Assembly (NCBI RefSeq): GCF_900116225.1
Contig: NZ_FOZZ01000005.1
Span: 62,001 to 126,000, forward strand
Length of the DNA: 64,000 bases
Reading direction: 5' to 3'
Source: Sphingobacterium wenxiniae
GTDB lineage: Bacteria; Bacteroidota; Bacteroidia; Sphingobacteriales; Sphingobacteriaceae
The translations under genes were made by a program, and so were the position numbers. Each line of letters begins with the position of its first letter. Positions within the stretch are counted from its first letter, which is position 1. The notes under the pieces are model-generated. The model was not told the origin of the DNA. It saw nothing but the letters and a program-made list of their open reading frames with translations, and searched no databases. Positions 55,329-63,099 of this stretch are shown here, piece by piece.

Positions 55329-55848
55329 AGTAATCCTATACAACATCATCCGCTTTGTCATCTTGATTGTTTTGCAGGCAGCCTTGTTCAAGAACATGGG
55401 GTATTACAATCTGGCTACGCCTTTCCCGTATATCCTTTTCATCTTTCTATTGCCTGTTGGACTTCCCAACCTTTTACTGTTTCTGATTTGTTTCCTTACA
55501 GGGCTCACCTTGGATGCTTTCTACGATTCCATCGGTGTGCATGCCGCTGCGTGCGTAGTTTTAGGACTGTTCCGCATATCGTTTATGCGCGTAACCATTG
55601 AGGTGGACATGCAAAACTCCTTCATTACCCCTTCTCTGTCCGAAATGGGGATTAAGTGGTTCCTAACGTATATCAGTATCGGTACTTTAGTGCATCAGAT
55701 TACCGTTTCTTTCGTTGAAATCTTTTCCTTTACCAATATTTTATACACCTTGGCCGGTACAATCATGAGCAGTATCTTTACCATATTGCTGATTTTATTG
55801 TTAAGTTTGTTGATATATCGGAAGAAATCACGAGTCAGTAACTTTTAA
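55321..55848 (+). CDS. mreD: Rod shape-determining membrane protein MreD
   Basis: This is a small polytopic inner-membrane protein with about five helices in 175 residues, including GLTLDAFYDSIGVHAAACVVLGLFR, the conserved MreD-like loop. Sequence conservation of MreD is low in general, so the call rests mainly on hydropathy and its position, overlapping mreC by 8 nt and preceding mrdA by 19 nt. Confidence 0.92.
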   Translation: MGKVILYNIIRFVILIVLQAALFKNMGYYNLATPFPYILFIFLLPVGLPNLLLFLICFLTGLTLDAFYDSIGVHAAACVVLGLFRISFMRVTIEVDMQNSFITPSLSEMGIKWFLTYISIGTLVHQITVSFVEIFSFTNILYTLAGTIMSSIFTILLILLLSLLIYRKKSRVSNF

Positions 55849-55867
55849 TTAAAAAAGGTTCATCTAC

Positions 55868-57829
55868 ATGAATAGCTTTTTTGCCCGCAGATATGTCATT
55901 CAAGGCATTTTCATCGTCATTGCACTTATTATTGTCGCAAGACTTTTCTATATACAGATTATCGATAAATCGTATCTCCTTTCTGCAAACAACAATGTCT
56001 TGCGGAAAGTTGTTATATATCCTGCCCGAGGAGTAATATTCGACAGGAACGGACAGGTATTGGTTCAGAACGAACCCGTATACGATCTACTAGTCACTCC
56101 GCGAGAGGTAAAAGATATTGACACAGCTCTTCTTTGTCAGATTATCGATATTGACATGCAAGGCTTTGTAAACCGCATGGAAAAGGCGAGAAACCACTCT
56201 CCTTACCGAGCCTCTATTTTCGAGAAACAACTTCCCGCAACCACTTATGCCCAACTGCAGGAGCACCTCTATAAATTCCGTGGTTTCTACGTACAAAACC
56301 GTACCGTAAGAAGCTACCCAGATAGTATTGCGCCACAGGTACTGGGTTATATCCAAGAGGTCAATGACCGAGATATTGAACGATCGAATGGTTTTTACCG
56401 CCCGGGAGATTATATCGGAGCTAGTGGAATAGAACGTTCTTATGAGGATTTGCTTCGTGGGCAACGGGGCGTAAGAAATCAGATGGTCGATGCGCTGAAC
56501 CGTCCGCAAGGTATCTTCATGGAAGGGAAATATGATACCTTGGCCGTTTCGGGTGATGGTTTGGTTTCCACCTTGGACAAAGATCTGCAGGTACTTGCCG
56601 AACGTTTAATGAAAAACAAATTAGGTTCTGTTGTCGCCATCGAACCGGCTACCGGAGAGATCCTTGCTTTCGTGAGCAGTGCCTCTTACGATCCAAACCT
56701 CATGGTTGGACGTGAAAGAGGAAACAACTATATGAAGCTTTTGAATGACCCGACCAAACCGATGTTTATTCGTCCTATTCAAGCCTCTTACCCTCCAGGC
56801 TCGGTCTTCAAGGTCGTTGCTGCACTTACCGCGCAACAAGCAGGTGTCATTAATGCCCAGACTTCCTTCTACTGTCCAGGAGGTTATCGTTACGGTCGTG
56901 GAGCCATTATGCGCTGTACGCACGTAGACGGAGCGACCGACTTAATCAAATCTATCCAACGTTCTTGCAACACGTATTATGGCTATACTTATGCGCGCAT
57001 GATCGATTCACGCGGTATGTCAGGACCAAAAGCTTATGACCTTTGGCGAGAAAGTTTGACAAAGTTTGGACTGGGAAGTCCGTTAGGAATTGATCTACCA
57101 AACGAGAAAGGTGGGTTTATCCCGGAGTCGGCTTGGTATACCAAACGGTACGGTAGTGAAAAATGGCGTTCCAGTTATAACATTTCTCTTTCCATCGGCC
57201 AAGGAGAACTAGGGATCACACCTCTACAAATGGCCAATATCATGGCTATTGTCGCCAATCGTGGTTTCTATTACCGCCCCCACCTCGTAAAAGCTATCGG
57301 TGAAAAAGGAATTGTCAAGGATGAGTACAGGGAAAAAATCCATGCTGGTGTGGATGCTAAGTATTATGACCCAGTGATTGAAGGTATGAGCCGAGCTGTA
57401 AATATGGCTGGGGGAACCGCAACAAGTGTCCGCATCCCGGATATAGAGATGTGTGGCAAAACAGGGACAGTACAAAATCCGCACGGTGAAAACCATGCCG
57501 TGTTCTTCGCCTTTGCTCCGCGCGAAAATCCCAAGATAGCCATCGCAGTATTTGTGGAAAATGCCGGGTATGGCGGCACCTGGGCAGGCCCGATCGCGAG
57601 TATGTTGGTAGAAAAACATTTAAAAGATACCATCACACTACCAAAATACATTCAGGACAGGATTTACAATGTTAATCTCTTGCCGAAAACAGCAAAGAAA
57701 GAGGAAGTAAAACAAGCTCCCTCTCCAGCAAAAAAAGATTCGGTTAAAGCTGGCCAAACAGCACAAGCCAAAGCAAACAAACAGGAATATTTTGTACACC
57801 ATAGCCAAGTAAGAAGACGGAATGACTAA
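55868..57829 (+). CDS. mrdA: Penicillin-binding protein 2 (elongasome transpeptidase)
   Basis: This class B PBP crosslinks peptidoglycan during elongation with RodA. An N-terminal helix (residues 9-28) is followed by the pedestal domain (PARGVIFDRNGQVLVQNEP, IGASGIERSYEDLLRGQRG) and the transpeptidase domain with SVFK (active Ser312, Lys315), SCN (366-368) and KTG (531-533). CPGGYRYGRGAIMRCTH resembles the metal-site Cys/His region seen in some PBP2 proteins. The C-terminus is a Lys/Ala-rich tail (about 625-653). It overlaps rodA by 8 nt. Confidence 0.97.
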   Translation: MNSFFARRYVIQGIFIVIALIIVARLFYIQIIDKSYLLSANNNVLRKVVIYPARGVIFDRNGQVLVQNEPVYDLLVTPREVKDIDTALLCQIIDIDMQGFVNRMEKARNHSPYRASIFEKQLPATTYAQLQEHLYKFRGFYVQNRTVRSYPDSIAPQVLGYIQEVNDRDIERSNGFYRPGDYIGASGIERSYEDLLRGQRGVRNQMVDALNRPQGIFMEGKYDTLAVSGDGLVSTLDKDLQVLAERLMKNKLGSVVAIEPATGEILAFVSSASYDPNLMVGRERGNNYMKLLNDPTKPMFIRPIQASYPPGSVFKVVAALTAQQAGVINAQTSFYCPGGYRYGRGAIMRCTHVDGATDLIKSIQRSCNTYYGYTYARMIDSRGMSGPKAYDLWRESLTKFGLGSPLGIDLPNEKGGFIPESAWYTKRYGSEKWRSSYNISLSIGQGELGITPLQMANIMAIVANRGFYYRPHLVKAIGEKGIVKDEYREKIHAGVDAKYYDPVIEGMSRAVNMAGGTATSVRIPDIEMCGKTGTVQNPHGENHAVFFAFAPRENPKIAIAVFVENAGYGGTWAGPIASMLVEKHLKDTITLPKYIQDRIYNVNLLPKTAKKEEVKQAPSPAKKDSVKAGQTAQAKANKQEYFVHHSQVRRRND

Positions 57830-59096
57830 TCTCAACGAAAAAAGTTTCTTTGGCCGTATCGATTGGCTAACCATCTTGCTTTGGTTCATCCTTTGTGTCA
57901 TCGGACTGTTCAATATACATGCTGCTGTTTACGACCCTGAAAATCCAGGGCTTTTTAACCTGGCCACAAACTATGGTAAGCAGTCTATCTATATATTCAC
58001 GGCTATACTGATTGCTTTCAGTATTCTTATCATCGATGCCAAGTTCTTTATTTCGGTCTCTCCGATTATTTATGTGGTCGTGATTATATTATTAATCATC
58101 GTACTGATCGTCGGGCGAAATGTGGGCGGAAATCAGGCTTGGATACCGTTAGGTAGCTTTCGTCTACAACCCTCTGAATTCGGTAAATTGGCCACCTGTT
58201 TACTCTTGGCTTCTTACCTAAGTACACAGACCAATAAAAGTCCCAACATGAAAACTTTGCTGATAGGGGCAGCTATTGTATTGCTTCCTGTGGCATTGGT
58301 CATGTTGCAACCGGATACCGGTTCGGCTCTTGCCTTTTTTGCACTTATTTTTGTGTTTTACAGAGAAGGATATGTAGGCAATACTTTTTTATTGTTGTCC
58401 GGATTAGCTATTCTATTGTTTGTACTGGCGCTATTAGTGCCTAATGAATGGATATTGATAGCTGTGCTTTTTGTCATCTGCGGACTGTTCGCTTACAGCC
58501 TGCGCAGAAAACGAAAATACCTGATAAGCATAGGCCTTTTATTCTTAGCTTCTTCCCTCTACATTTTATGTGTAGATTTTGCTTACGAAAACATCCTTCA
58601 ATCCCATCAGCGTAACCGTATCGATATTATCTTAGGCAAAATGGATGACCCTCGCGGACAAGGGTATAACCTCAACCAATCCAAAATTGCCATCGGTTCC
58701 GGGCAATTATGGGGGAAAGGTTATCTGCAAGGCACACAGACCAAATACAATTTCGTGCCAGAACAAAGCACCGACTTTATTTTCTGTACTATTGGTGAAG
58801 AGTGGGGTTTTGTAGGAAGTATCCTATTGGTAGGCGTTTATCTTTTTCTACTATTGCGGATTGTACATATCGCCGAAAGACAACGAACAGCATTTGCCCG
58901 TATCTATGCCTACGGTGTAGCTTCTATCCTATTCTTCCACTTCTTCATTAATATCGGCATGACCATCGGTATTGTACCGGTAATCGGAATTCCACTACCT
59001 TTTATCAGCTATGGTGGATCTTCCTTATGGAGCTTTACGATACTGTTGTTTATTTTGTTACGTTTTGATTCCAGCCGGAAAGGGTTGAATGGTTAA
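57822..59096 (+). CDS. rodA: RodA, SEDS-family peptidoglycan glycosyltransferase
   Basis: RodA polymerises glycan strands as partner of PBP2. The 424-residue protein has about ten helices and SEDS motifs: NQAWIPLGSFRLQPSEFGKLATCLLLASYL, MLQPDTGSALAFFALI, the catalytic loop Asp in QSTDFIFCTIGEEWGFVGS, and the C-terminal PVIGIPLPFISYGGSSLW. It ends the mreBCD-mrdA-rodA operon, overlapping mrdA by 8 nt. Confidence 0.97.
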   Translation: MTNLNEKSFFGRIDWLTILLWFILCVIGLFNIHAAVYDPENPGLFNLATNYGKQSIYIFTAILIAFSILIIDAKFFISVSPIIYVVVIILLIIVLIVGRNVGGNQAWIPLGSFRLQPSEFGKLATCLLLASYLSTQTNKSPNMKTLLIGAAIVLLPVALVMLQPDTGSALAFFALIFVFYREGYVGNTFLLLSGLAILLFVLALLVPNEWILIAVLFVICGLFAYSLRRKRKYLISIGLLFLASSLYILCVDFAYENILQSHQRNRIDIILGKMDDPRGQGYNLNQSKIAIGSGQLWGKGYLQGTQTKYNFVPEQSTDFIFCTIGEEWGFVGSILLVGVYLFLLLRIVHIAERQRTAFARIYAYGVASILFFHFFINIGMTIGIVPVIGIPLPFISYGGSSLWSFTILLFILLRFDSSRKGLNG

Positions 59097-59177
59097 TTTG
59101 GATTAATTAGTGAACTGGTTAATTGGTTAAACGATTAAACTTCTAAACAGTTAACCTCCTAAACGATTAAACCACTA

Positions 59178-60032
59178 TTACACCCTATCCAATACATAAC
59201 GTATCGCTTCGTCAATGATTTCCTGTGGCTTAGCGGAAAAGGAGTCATTCACCCGACTAGCGAGGATGGCATTAATAGAAAGCGCATGATGTCCAAACAT
59301 ATTTGCTAGCGCATAAATTCCTGCGGTTTCCATTTCCAAGTTGGTCATGAATCTACCTTTTATCCGAAAGCTATTTGCTTTCTGTATTAAGTCCGGAAAT
59401 ACATTGATTGAACGCACAGATCTTCCTTGAGGAGCATAAAATCCAGGAGCTGTCATCGTGATTCCTTTTGGTAAGTCCTGCGCTATTTTATGCAATAATC
59501 GCTTGCTGGCGCTACCTACATACGGCGTTAATCGAATATCCGGAAAATGCTGCATAATAGCCGACTGAATATCTTGCTCATCTTCGGAATAATGTTTTAC
59601 ATAGTATTGCATCAGTGCATCAAAACCTATGGCATATTCGCTTGCCAGAATAGTCCCCATCTTGATGTCCCCCTGAATAGATCCCGACGTTCCGATACGG
59701 ATAATATCCAAACTCGTCAACTGGGACTTTAATGAACGTGTGGCAAAATCAACATTGACCAATGCATCAATTTCATTAAATACGATATCAATATTATCCG
59801 TACCAATTCCCGTAGAAATAACCGAGATGCGCTTCCCTCCGAGCTGTCCTGTATGGGTAATAAACTCCCGTTTGCCTTTTTTCACCTCGATATGGTCAAA
59901 GTACTTGGATACCTCAGCCACACGGTCCGGATCACCTACAAAAATAATAGTTGAGGCTAAGTCCTCCGGTAAAAGATTAAGATGATAGATACTTCCATCC
60001 GCATTTAAGATCAATTCCGAGTCTGCAATCAT
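59178..60032 (-). CDS. Nucleoside phosphorylase, uridine phosphorylase-like
   Basis: This PNP/UDP-family phosphorylase splits a nucleoside with phosphate. The N-terminal phosphate loop region IIFVGDPDRVAEVSKYF, the middle IIRIGTSGSIQGDIKMGTILAS and the substrate loop RFMTNLEMETAGIYALANMFGHHALSINAILASRVN (Met/Glu at the ribose site) are diagnostic. Its 284-residue length exceeds most UDP proteins by some 30 residues at the N-terminus. It is third in a tight minus-strand run in which all neighbours overlap by 4 nt. Specificity for uridine over purines is probable but unproven. Confidence 0.88.
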   Translation of the reverse strand: MIADSELILNADGSIYHLNLLPEDLASTIIFVGDPDRVAEVSKYFDHIEVKKGKREFITHTGQLGGKRISVISTGIGTDNIDIVFNEIDALVNVDFATRSLKSQLTSLDIIRIGTSGSIQGDIKMGTILASEYAIGFDALMQYYVKHYSEDEQDIQSAIMQHFPDIRLTPYVGSASKRLLHKIAQDLPKGITMTAPGFYAPQGRSVRSINVFPDLIQKANSFRIKGRFMTNLEMETAGIYALANMFGHHALSINAILASRVNDSFSAKPQEIIDEAIRYVLDRV

Positions 60033-60646
60033 AATGTAGTCACATAAGTATAATGAACCTGTTCCAATTTTTCCAGTTTCCCGACAACTTGGTTAACCTG
60101 CAATTTCCTGACCTCCACTTCCATCACACATAGGTTGTCAAATTGCTGGTTCAATATAACTAAATTTTCATCCTTCACCAAACGCATAACATCATTCATC
60201 TGCAAATAGTCAAAAGAAATCCGATAAACATCATTGACCGTTTTCTCGACAATGACCGCCGCTTCCAAAGCTTCTTGTGTTGCGGTCTTGTAAGCATTGA
60301 TCAATCCTGGTACACCCAATAAAGTTCCCCCAAAATAACGAACTACAACTACGAGGATATTGGTCACATTTTTTGAAAGTAAAGCATTCAAAATAGGTCG
60401 CCCCGCTGTTCCGGAGGGTTCTCCGTCGTCATTCACCCGGTACACAGAACGATCCGGTGTCAACCTATACGCCCAACAATGATGTCGCGCCTTAGGGTGC
60501 TGCGCTTTCAAGTCTGCAATAATGTCTTTCAATGCCGATTCCGATTTGAACGGATAAGCATACGCTATAAACTTGCTTCCTTTATCCCGAAATAACCCTT
60601 CGGACGGTTCATCAATCGTAAAATAAGTATCTTCAAATAAACTCAC
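60029..60646 (-). CDS. YigZ/IMPACT-family protein
   Basis: The IMPACT/YigZ (UPF0029) N-terminal domain is shown by SKFIAYAYPFKSESALKDIIADLKAQHPKARHHCWAYRL, NDDGEPSGTAGRPILNALLSKNVTNILVVVVRYFGGTLLGVPGLINAYKTA, which is the family signature. A C-terminal ferredoxin-like domain follows. In eukaryotes the relative modulates eIF2 kinase signalling; the bacterial role is not established. It overlaps both neighbours by 4 nt. Confidence 0.92.
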   Translation of the reverse strand: MSLFEDTYFTIDEPSEGLFRDKGSKFIAYAYPFKSESALKDIIADLKAQHPKARHHCWAYRLTPDRSVYRVNDDGEPSGTAGRPILNALLSKNVTNILVVVVRYFGGTLLGVPGLINAYKTATQEALEAAVIVEKTVNDVYRISFDYLQMNDVMRLVKDENLVILNQQFDNLCVMEVEVRKLQVNQVVGKLEKLEQVHYTYVTTL

Positions 60647-61500
60647 AGATATGCAATAATTAAGACGGAAATCATGGCCAGCCCTATACCTATTTTATTG
60701 TAAAAGGATAGCCTTTCCTTAAAAAACACAACACCAATCACTGCCCCCAATAGGATAACACCAATGTTCATACCCGTAAAAACAATGGATGGGCTATCCG
60801 GCAAGGCACGATGCGCCTTCATATAGAACAAGATATTGCCAAAGTTAAACAATCCCAAAAGGATTCCCCAGAACAAAGAACCTAATTTCAGCTGCTCGTG
60901 CCTCTTTAGAAGTTTATATGCTAAAAACAAGAACGACAGAACCATCGCCCCAACAAACACCACAAACATGGAAAAGGAATAGGGAACTCCTTGATATAGG
61001 GCAACTTTCTTAAACAGAACATCAATAATCCCCATACCTAGGAATACCGCCAAAGGATAGCCCCAAGCTTTTGTCGGGACTTTTTGTCCCTTTTTATTCC
61101 AGCCAATGGAAAATAAAATAGCCAATATACCCACGCCTATACCGATCAATTTGGTTGTGCCAATATGCTCCTTAAAAATAAAAAAAGCCGCTAACAAGGG
61201 AATAAACAAAGAGAGACGCTGGGCAACTTCAGTCTTAACGATACCACTGTATTGTATGGCATAAGCTATACACAGAAATATAGTGGGCAACAACACAGCC
61301 AAAGGCAGATAAAGGTCCCAAGGAAGTTCGCTCCATATCACTTGCCCTACCTGAGGCATTAACAAAAGATAGGTTGCCAAAGCAGCCACAGGGTAGTTCC
61401 AAACAATAAGATGTAAATATTTATAACCTCTCCCTTTTGCCAATTTGATAATAACCGCAACACTGACACTACAAATAACACTAAAAAACACGTACCACAT
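60643..61500 (-). CDS. EamA/DMT-family transporter
   Basis: The 285-residue protein has ten hydrophobic helices in two EamA repeats, with the second ending SIVFTGMNIGVILLGAVIGVVFFKERLSFYNKIGIGLAMISVLIIAYL, the typical EamA C-terminus. It is an inner-membrane drug/metabolite transporter of unknown substrate and starts the minus-strand trio with the YigZ and phosphorylase genes. Confidence 0.85.
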   Translation of the reverse strand: MWYVFFSVICSVSVAVIIKLAKGRGYKYLHLIVWNYPVAALATYLLLMPQVGQVIWSELPWDLYLPLAVLLPTIFLCIAYAIQYSGIVKTEVAQRLSLFIPLLAAFFIFKEHIGTTKLIGIGVGILAILFSIGWNKKGQKVPTKAWGYPLAVFLGMGIIDVLFKKVALYQGVPYSFSMFVVFVGAMVLSFLFLAYKLLKRHEQLKLGSLFWGILLGLFNFGNILFYMKAHRALPDSPSIVFTGMNIGVILLGAVIGVVFFKERLSFYNKIGIGLAMISVLIIAYL

Positions 61501-61942
61501 AGAATAATTGCTCTTGCTTCATATACCTTATGACTATGAAATTCCAAATGTACAAATTAATGTAAAGGTTAGGTATAAGTAGCGATATTAACTACAAACC
61601 TATAAGGTTTAACTTCGTTGAGGGCTTCGCCGTTTTGAAACCTTATAGGTTTTGCTCTTTCAACAAAACCTATATTTTAGGATTTTTCAATCAACAAAAC
61701 ACATCATTACAATAAAAAATAAACAACAAAATATACATTAATTTTACATTAAAAAATCTATAAAATTTCATTAATTTTAGTGTATTTTTTCAACAAATAA
61801 AACAAAATAAAAACAATAAAAAACTAAATATAAGCATATTACAAATTTTAAACAATTAAAAAACACTCATTAAAAACACCCAATTTTTAATCAAAATTTC
61901 TACCATATTTTATATACATAAAATATATTTTTTTGAATTTAT
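61501..61942. other. A+T-rich intergenic region with one inverted repeat
   Basis: No gene is seen between the divergent transporter and aromatic amino acid genes. Apart from the inverted repeat at 61596-61653, the segment from 61680 onward is very A+T-rich and of low complexity, as is common upstream of promoters in this phylum. Confidence 0.55.
61596..61653. repeat. AAACCTATAAGGTTT...AAACCTTATAGGTTT inverted repeat
   Basis: The two 15-16-nt arms (AAACCTATAAGGTTT and AAACCTTATAGGTTT) are near-perfect inverted copies around a 26-nt centre. Each arm is itself partly palindromic. It resembles a dispersed repeat unit of intergenic DNA. Confidence 0.7.
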
Positions 61943-61973
61943 TTTGGATATTAAAATATTACTTCTACATTTG
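61943..61973 (+). promoter_or_regulatory. Exact Bacteroidetes promoter TTTG-N19-TACATTTG for the pheA leader
   Basis: TTTG at 61943-61946 and TACATTTG at 61966-61973 are separated by exactly 19 nt, matching the consensus TTTG-N19-TAnnTTTG fully. Transcription is expected to start around 61978-61981, some 10-13 nt before the leader peptide start. Confidence 0.85.
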
Positions 61974-61990
61974 AAATGTTAATTCGAGAC

Positions 61991-62056
61991 ATGAGAACAT
62001 ATACAACATATTTTTACTTTGGATTCTTTTATTTTAACAATAAAAGCCGGGATTAA
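61991..62056 (+). CDS. Phe/Tyr-rich leader peptide of the pheA attenuator
   Basis: ATG at 61991 opens a 21-codon frame, MRTYTTYFYFGFFYFNNKSR then D and TAA. It holds five Phe (four TTT, one TTC) and four Tyr (three TAT, one TAC), all between codons 4 and 15. This is the form of an amino acid biosynthetic leader peptide whose translation rate senses charged tRNA-Phe and tRNA-Tyr. The stop codon lies inside the segment that pairs to form the antiterminator, and the pheA gene starts 90 nt downstream. It is too short for routine gene finders. Confidence 0.88.
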   Translation: MRTYTTYFYFGFFYFNNKSRD

Positions 62057-62116
62057 TATGTTGCGATAAATAACCAACAAAAAGAGTCCCGGGTCATTAA
62101 ATCCGGGACTCTTTTT
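62045..62116 (+). promoter_or_regulatory. Transcription attenuator with competing hairpins
   Basis: Three segments compete. A (CCGGGATT, 62047-62054) overlaps the end and stop codon of the leader peptide; B (AGTCCCGG, 62085-62092) and C (CCGGGACT, 62103-62110) follow. A pairs with B to form the antiterminator; B pairs with C, extended by A and T tracts, to form a Rho-independent terminator (62079-62116). A ribosome stalled at the Phe/Tyr codons leaves A free and permits read-through; a ribosome at the stop covers A and lets the terminator form. Confidence 0.85.
62079..62116 (+). terminator. Attenuator terminator hairpin
   Basis: AAAAAGAGTCCCGG (62079-62092) pairs perfectly with CCGGGACTCTTTTT (62103-62116) around a 10-nt loop, with the T-run forming the U tract. 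It lies 30 nt before pheA. Confidence 0.92.
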
Positions 62117-62146
62117 GTGCAAGAAAGCGTTGAATAAAAACAATTG

Positions 62147-62971
62147 ATGAAAACAAGAATAGCAATACAGGGGGTTAAAGCCTCATTTCATGAAGAAGCT
62201 GCGTACAAATATTTCGGTGAAGATATCGAAACAGTAGAATGCGAATCCTTCAAGAAGACCTGTGACATGCTCAAGCAAGGCAAAGCGGACTACGTGGTCA
62301 TGGCCATTGAGAATTCGATTGCAGGGAGCATCCTACCAAACTACAATCTTTTGCGGGATTACCGGTTCCATATCGTTGGCGAAGTACATCTAAATATACA
62401 GCAAAACCTTCTGGCACTGCCCGGCACGAAGCTATCGGATATTAAGTTCGTAGAATCCCACCCCATTGCCATCCGCCAATGTGACGAGTTTTTGATAGAT
62501 CATCCCGAGTGGACCATCAAAGAGGGCATGGATACTGCTGCCTGTGCAAAAGGAATTGTAGAAAATCAATTAAAAAATACAGCTGCCATTGCCAGTGCTT
62601 TAGCTGCAAAAATTTACGGATTGGAAATTCTCGAAAGAAGGATAGAAACCAACAAAAAGAATGCAACACGTTTTCTTATTCTTTCCAACGAGCTTGTGGA
62701 ACACAAAAATGCCAACAAAGCTTCCCTATCCTTCCAGACTGGAAATGCAGTAGGAGCTTTAGCCAACGTACTGCAATGCTTCGCTGAGCAGAATGTCAAT
62801 CTGAGCAAGATTCAATCGATGCCAGTCGTTGGAAAAAGAAATGAATATGACTTTTACGTCGATGTGGAATGGAAAAAGCAAGGTGATTACGATGCTGCAA
62901 TCCGAAAAGTACTGAAACACACTATCAACTTCACCATCATGGGTGAATATATTAAAAACGAGAAAGTATAA
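62147..62971 (+). CDS. pheA: Prephenate dehydratase
   Basis: This monofunctional enzyme converts prephenate to phenylpyruvate, the committed step to phenylalanine. It shows the catalytic-domain segments GVKASFHEEAAYKYFGED, VMAIENSIAGSILPNYNLL and ESHPIAIRQCDEF, the TRF loop (KKNATRFLIL) and a C-terminal ACT regulatory domain (ALANVLQCFAEQNVNLSKIQSMPVVGKRNEYDFYVDVE) for Phe feedback. The ATG at 62147 is used; a TTG one codon upstream is not needed. It is controlled by the Phe/Tyr attenuator immediately upstream and followed by the DAHP synthase/chorismate mutase gene. Confidence 0.96.
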   Translation: MKTRIAIQGVKASFHEEAAYKYFGEDIETVECESFKKTCDMLKQGKADYVVMAIENSIAGSILPNYNLLRDYRFHIVGEVHLNIQQNLLALPGTKLSDIKFVESHPIAIRQCDEFLIDHPEWTIKEGMDTAACAKGIVENQLKNTAAIASALAAKIYGLEILERRIETNKKNATRFLILSNELVEHKNANKASLSFQTGNAVGALANVLQCFAEQNVNLSKIQSMPVVGKRNEYDFYVDVEWKKQGDYDAAIRKVLKHTINFTIMGEYIKNEKV

Positions 62972-62972
62972 T

Positions 62973-63064
62973 CCTCCCCCGACCCCTCCAAAGGAGGGGA
63001 GATATGATTACTCCCTCTCCTTTGCTGTGCCTCGACTCTGACGAGGGAGAGGATTGGGGTGAGG
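62973..63064. repeat. Intergenic hairpin repeats between pheA and the DAHP synthase gene
   Basis: Two repeat motifs follow one another: CCTCCCCCGACCCCTCC/AAAGGAGGGGAG (62973-63001), like the one at 35299, and CTCCCTCTCCTTTGCTG...CTCTGACGAGGGAGAGG (63012-63055), which is the reverse complement of the words at 52774-52816. They may attenuate expression between the two genes or be neutral. Confidence 0.65.
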
Positions 63065-63099
63065 ATAAATAAAGAAAACATAAAAAATTACATAAAAAA

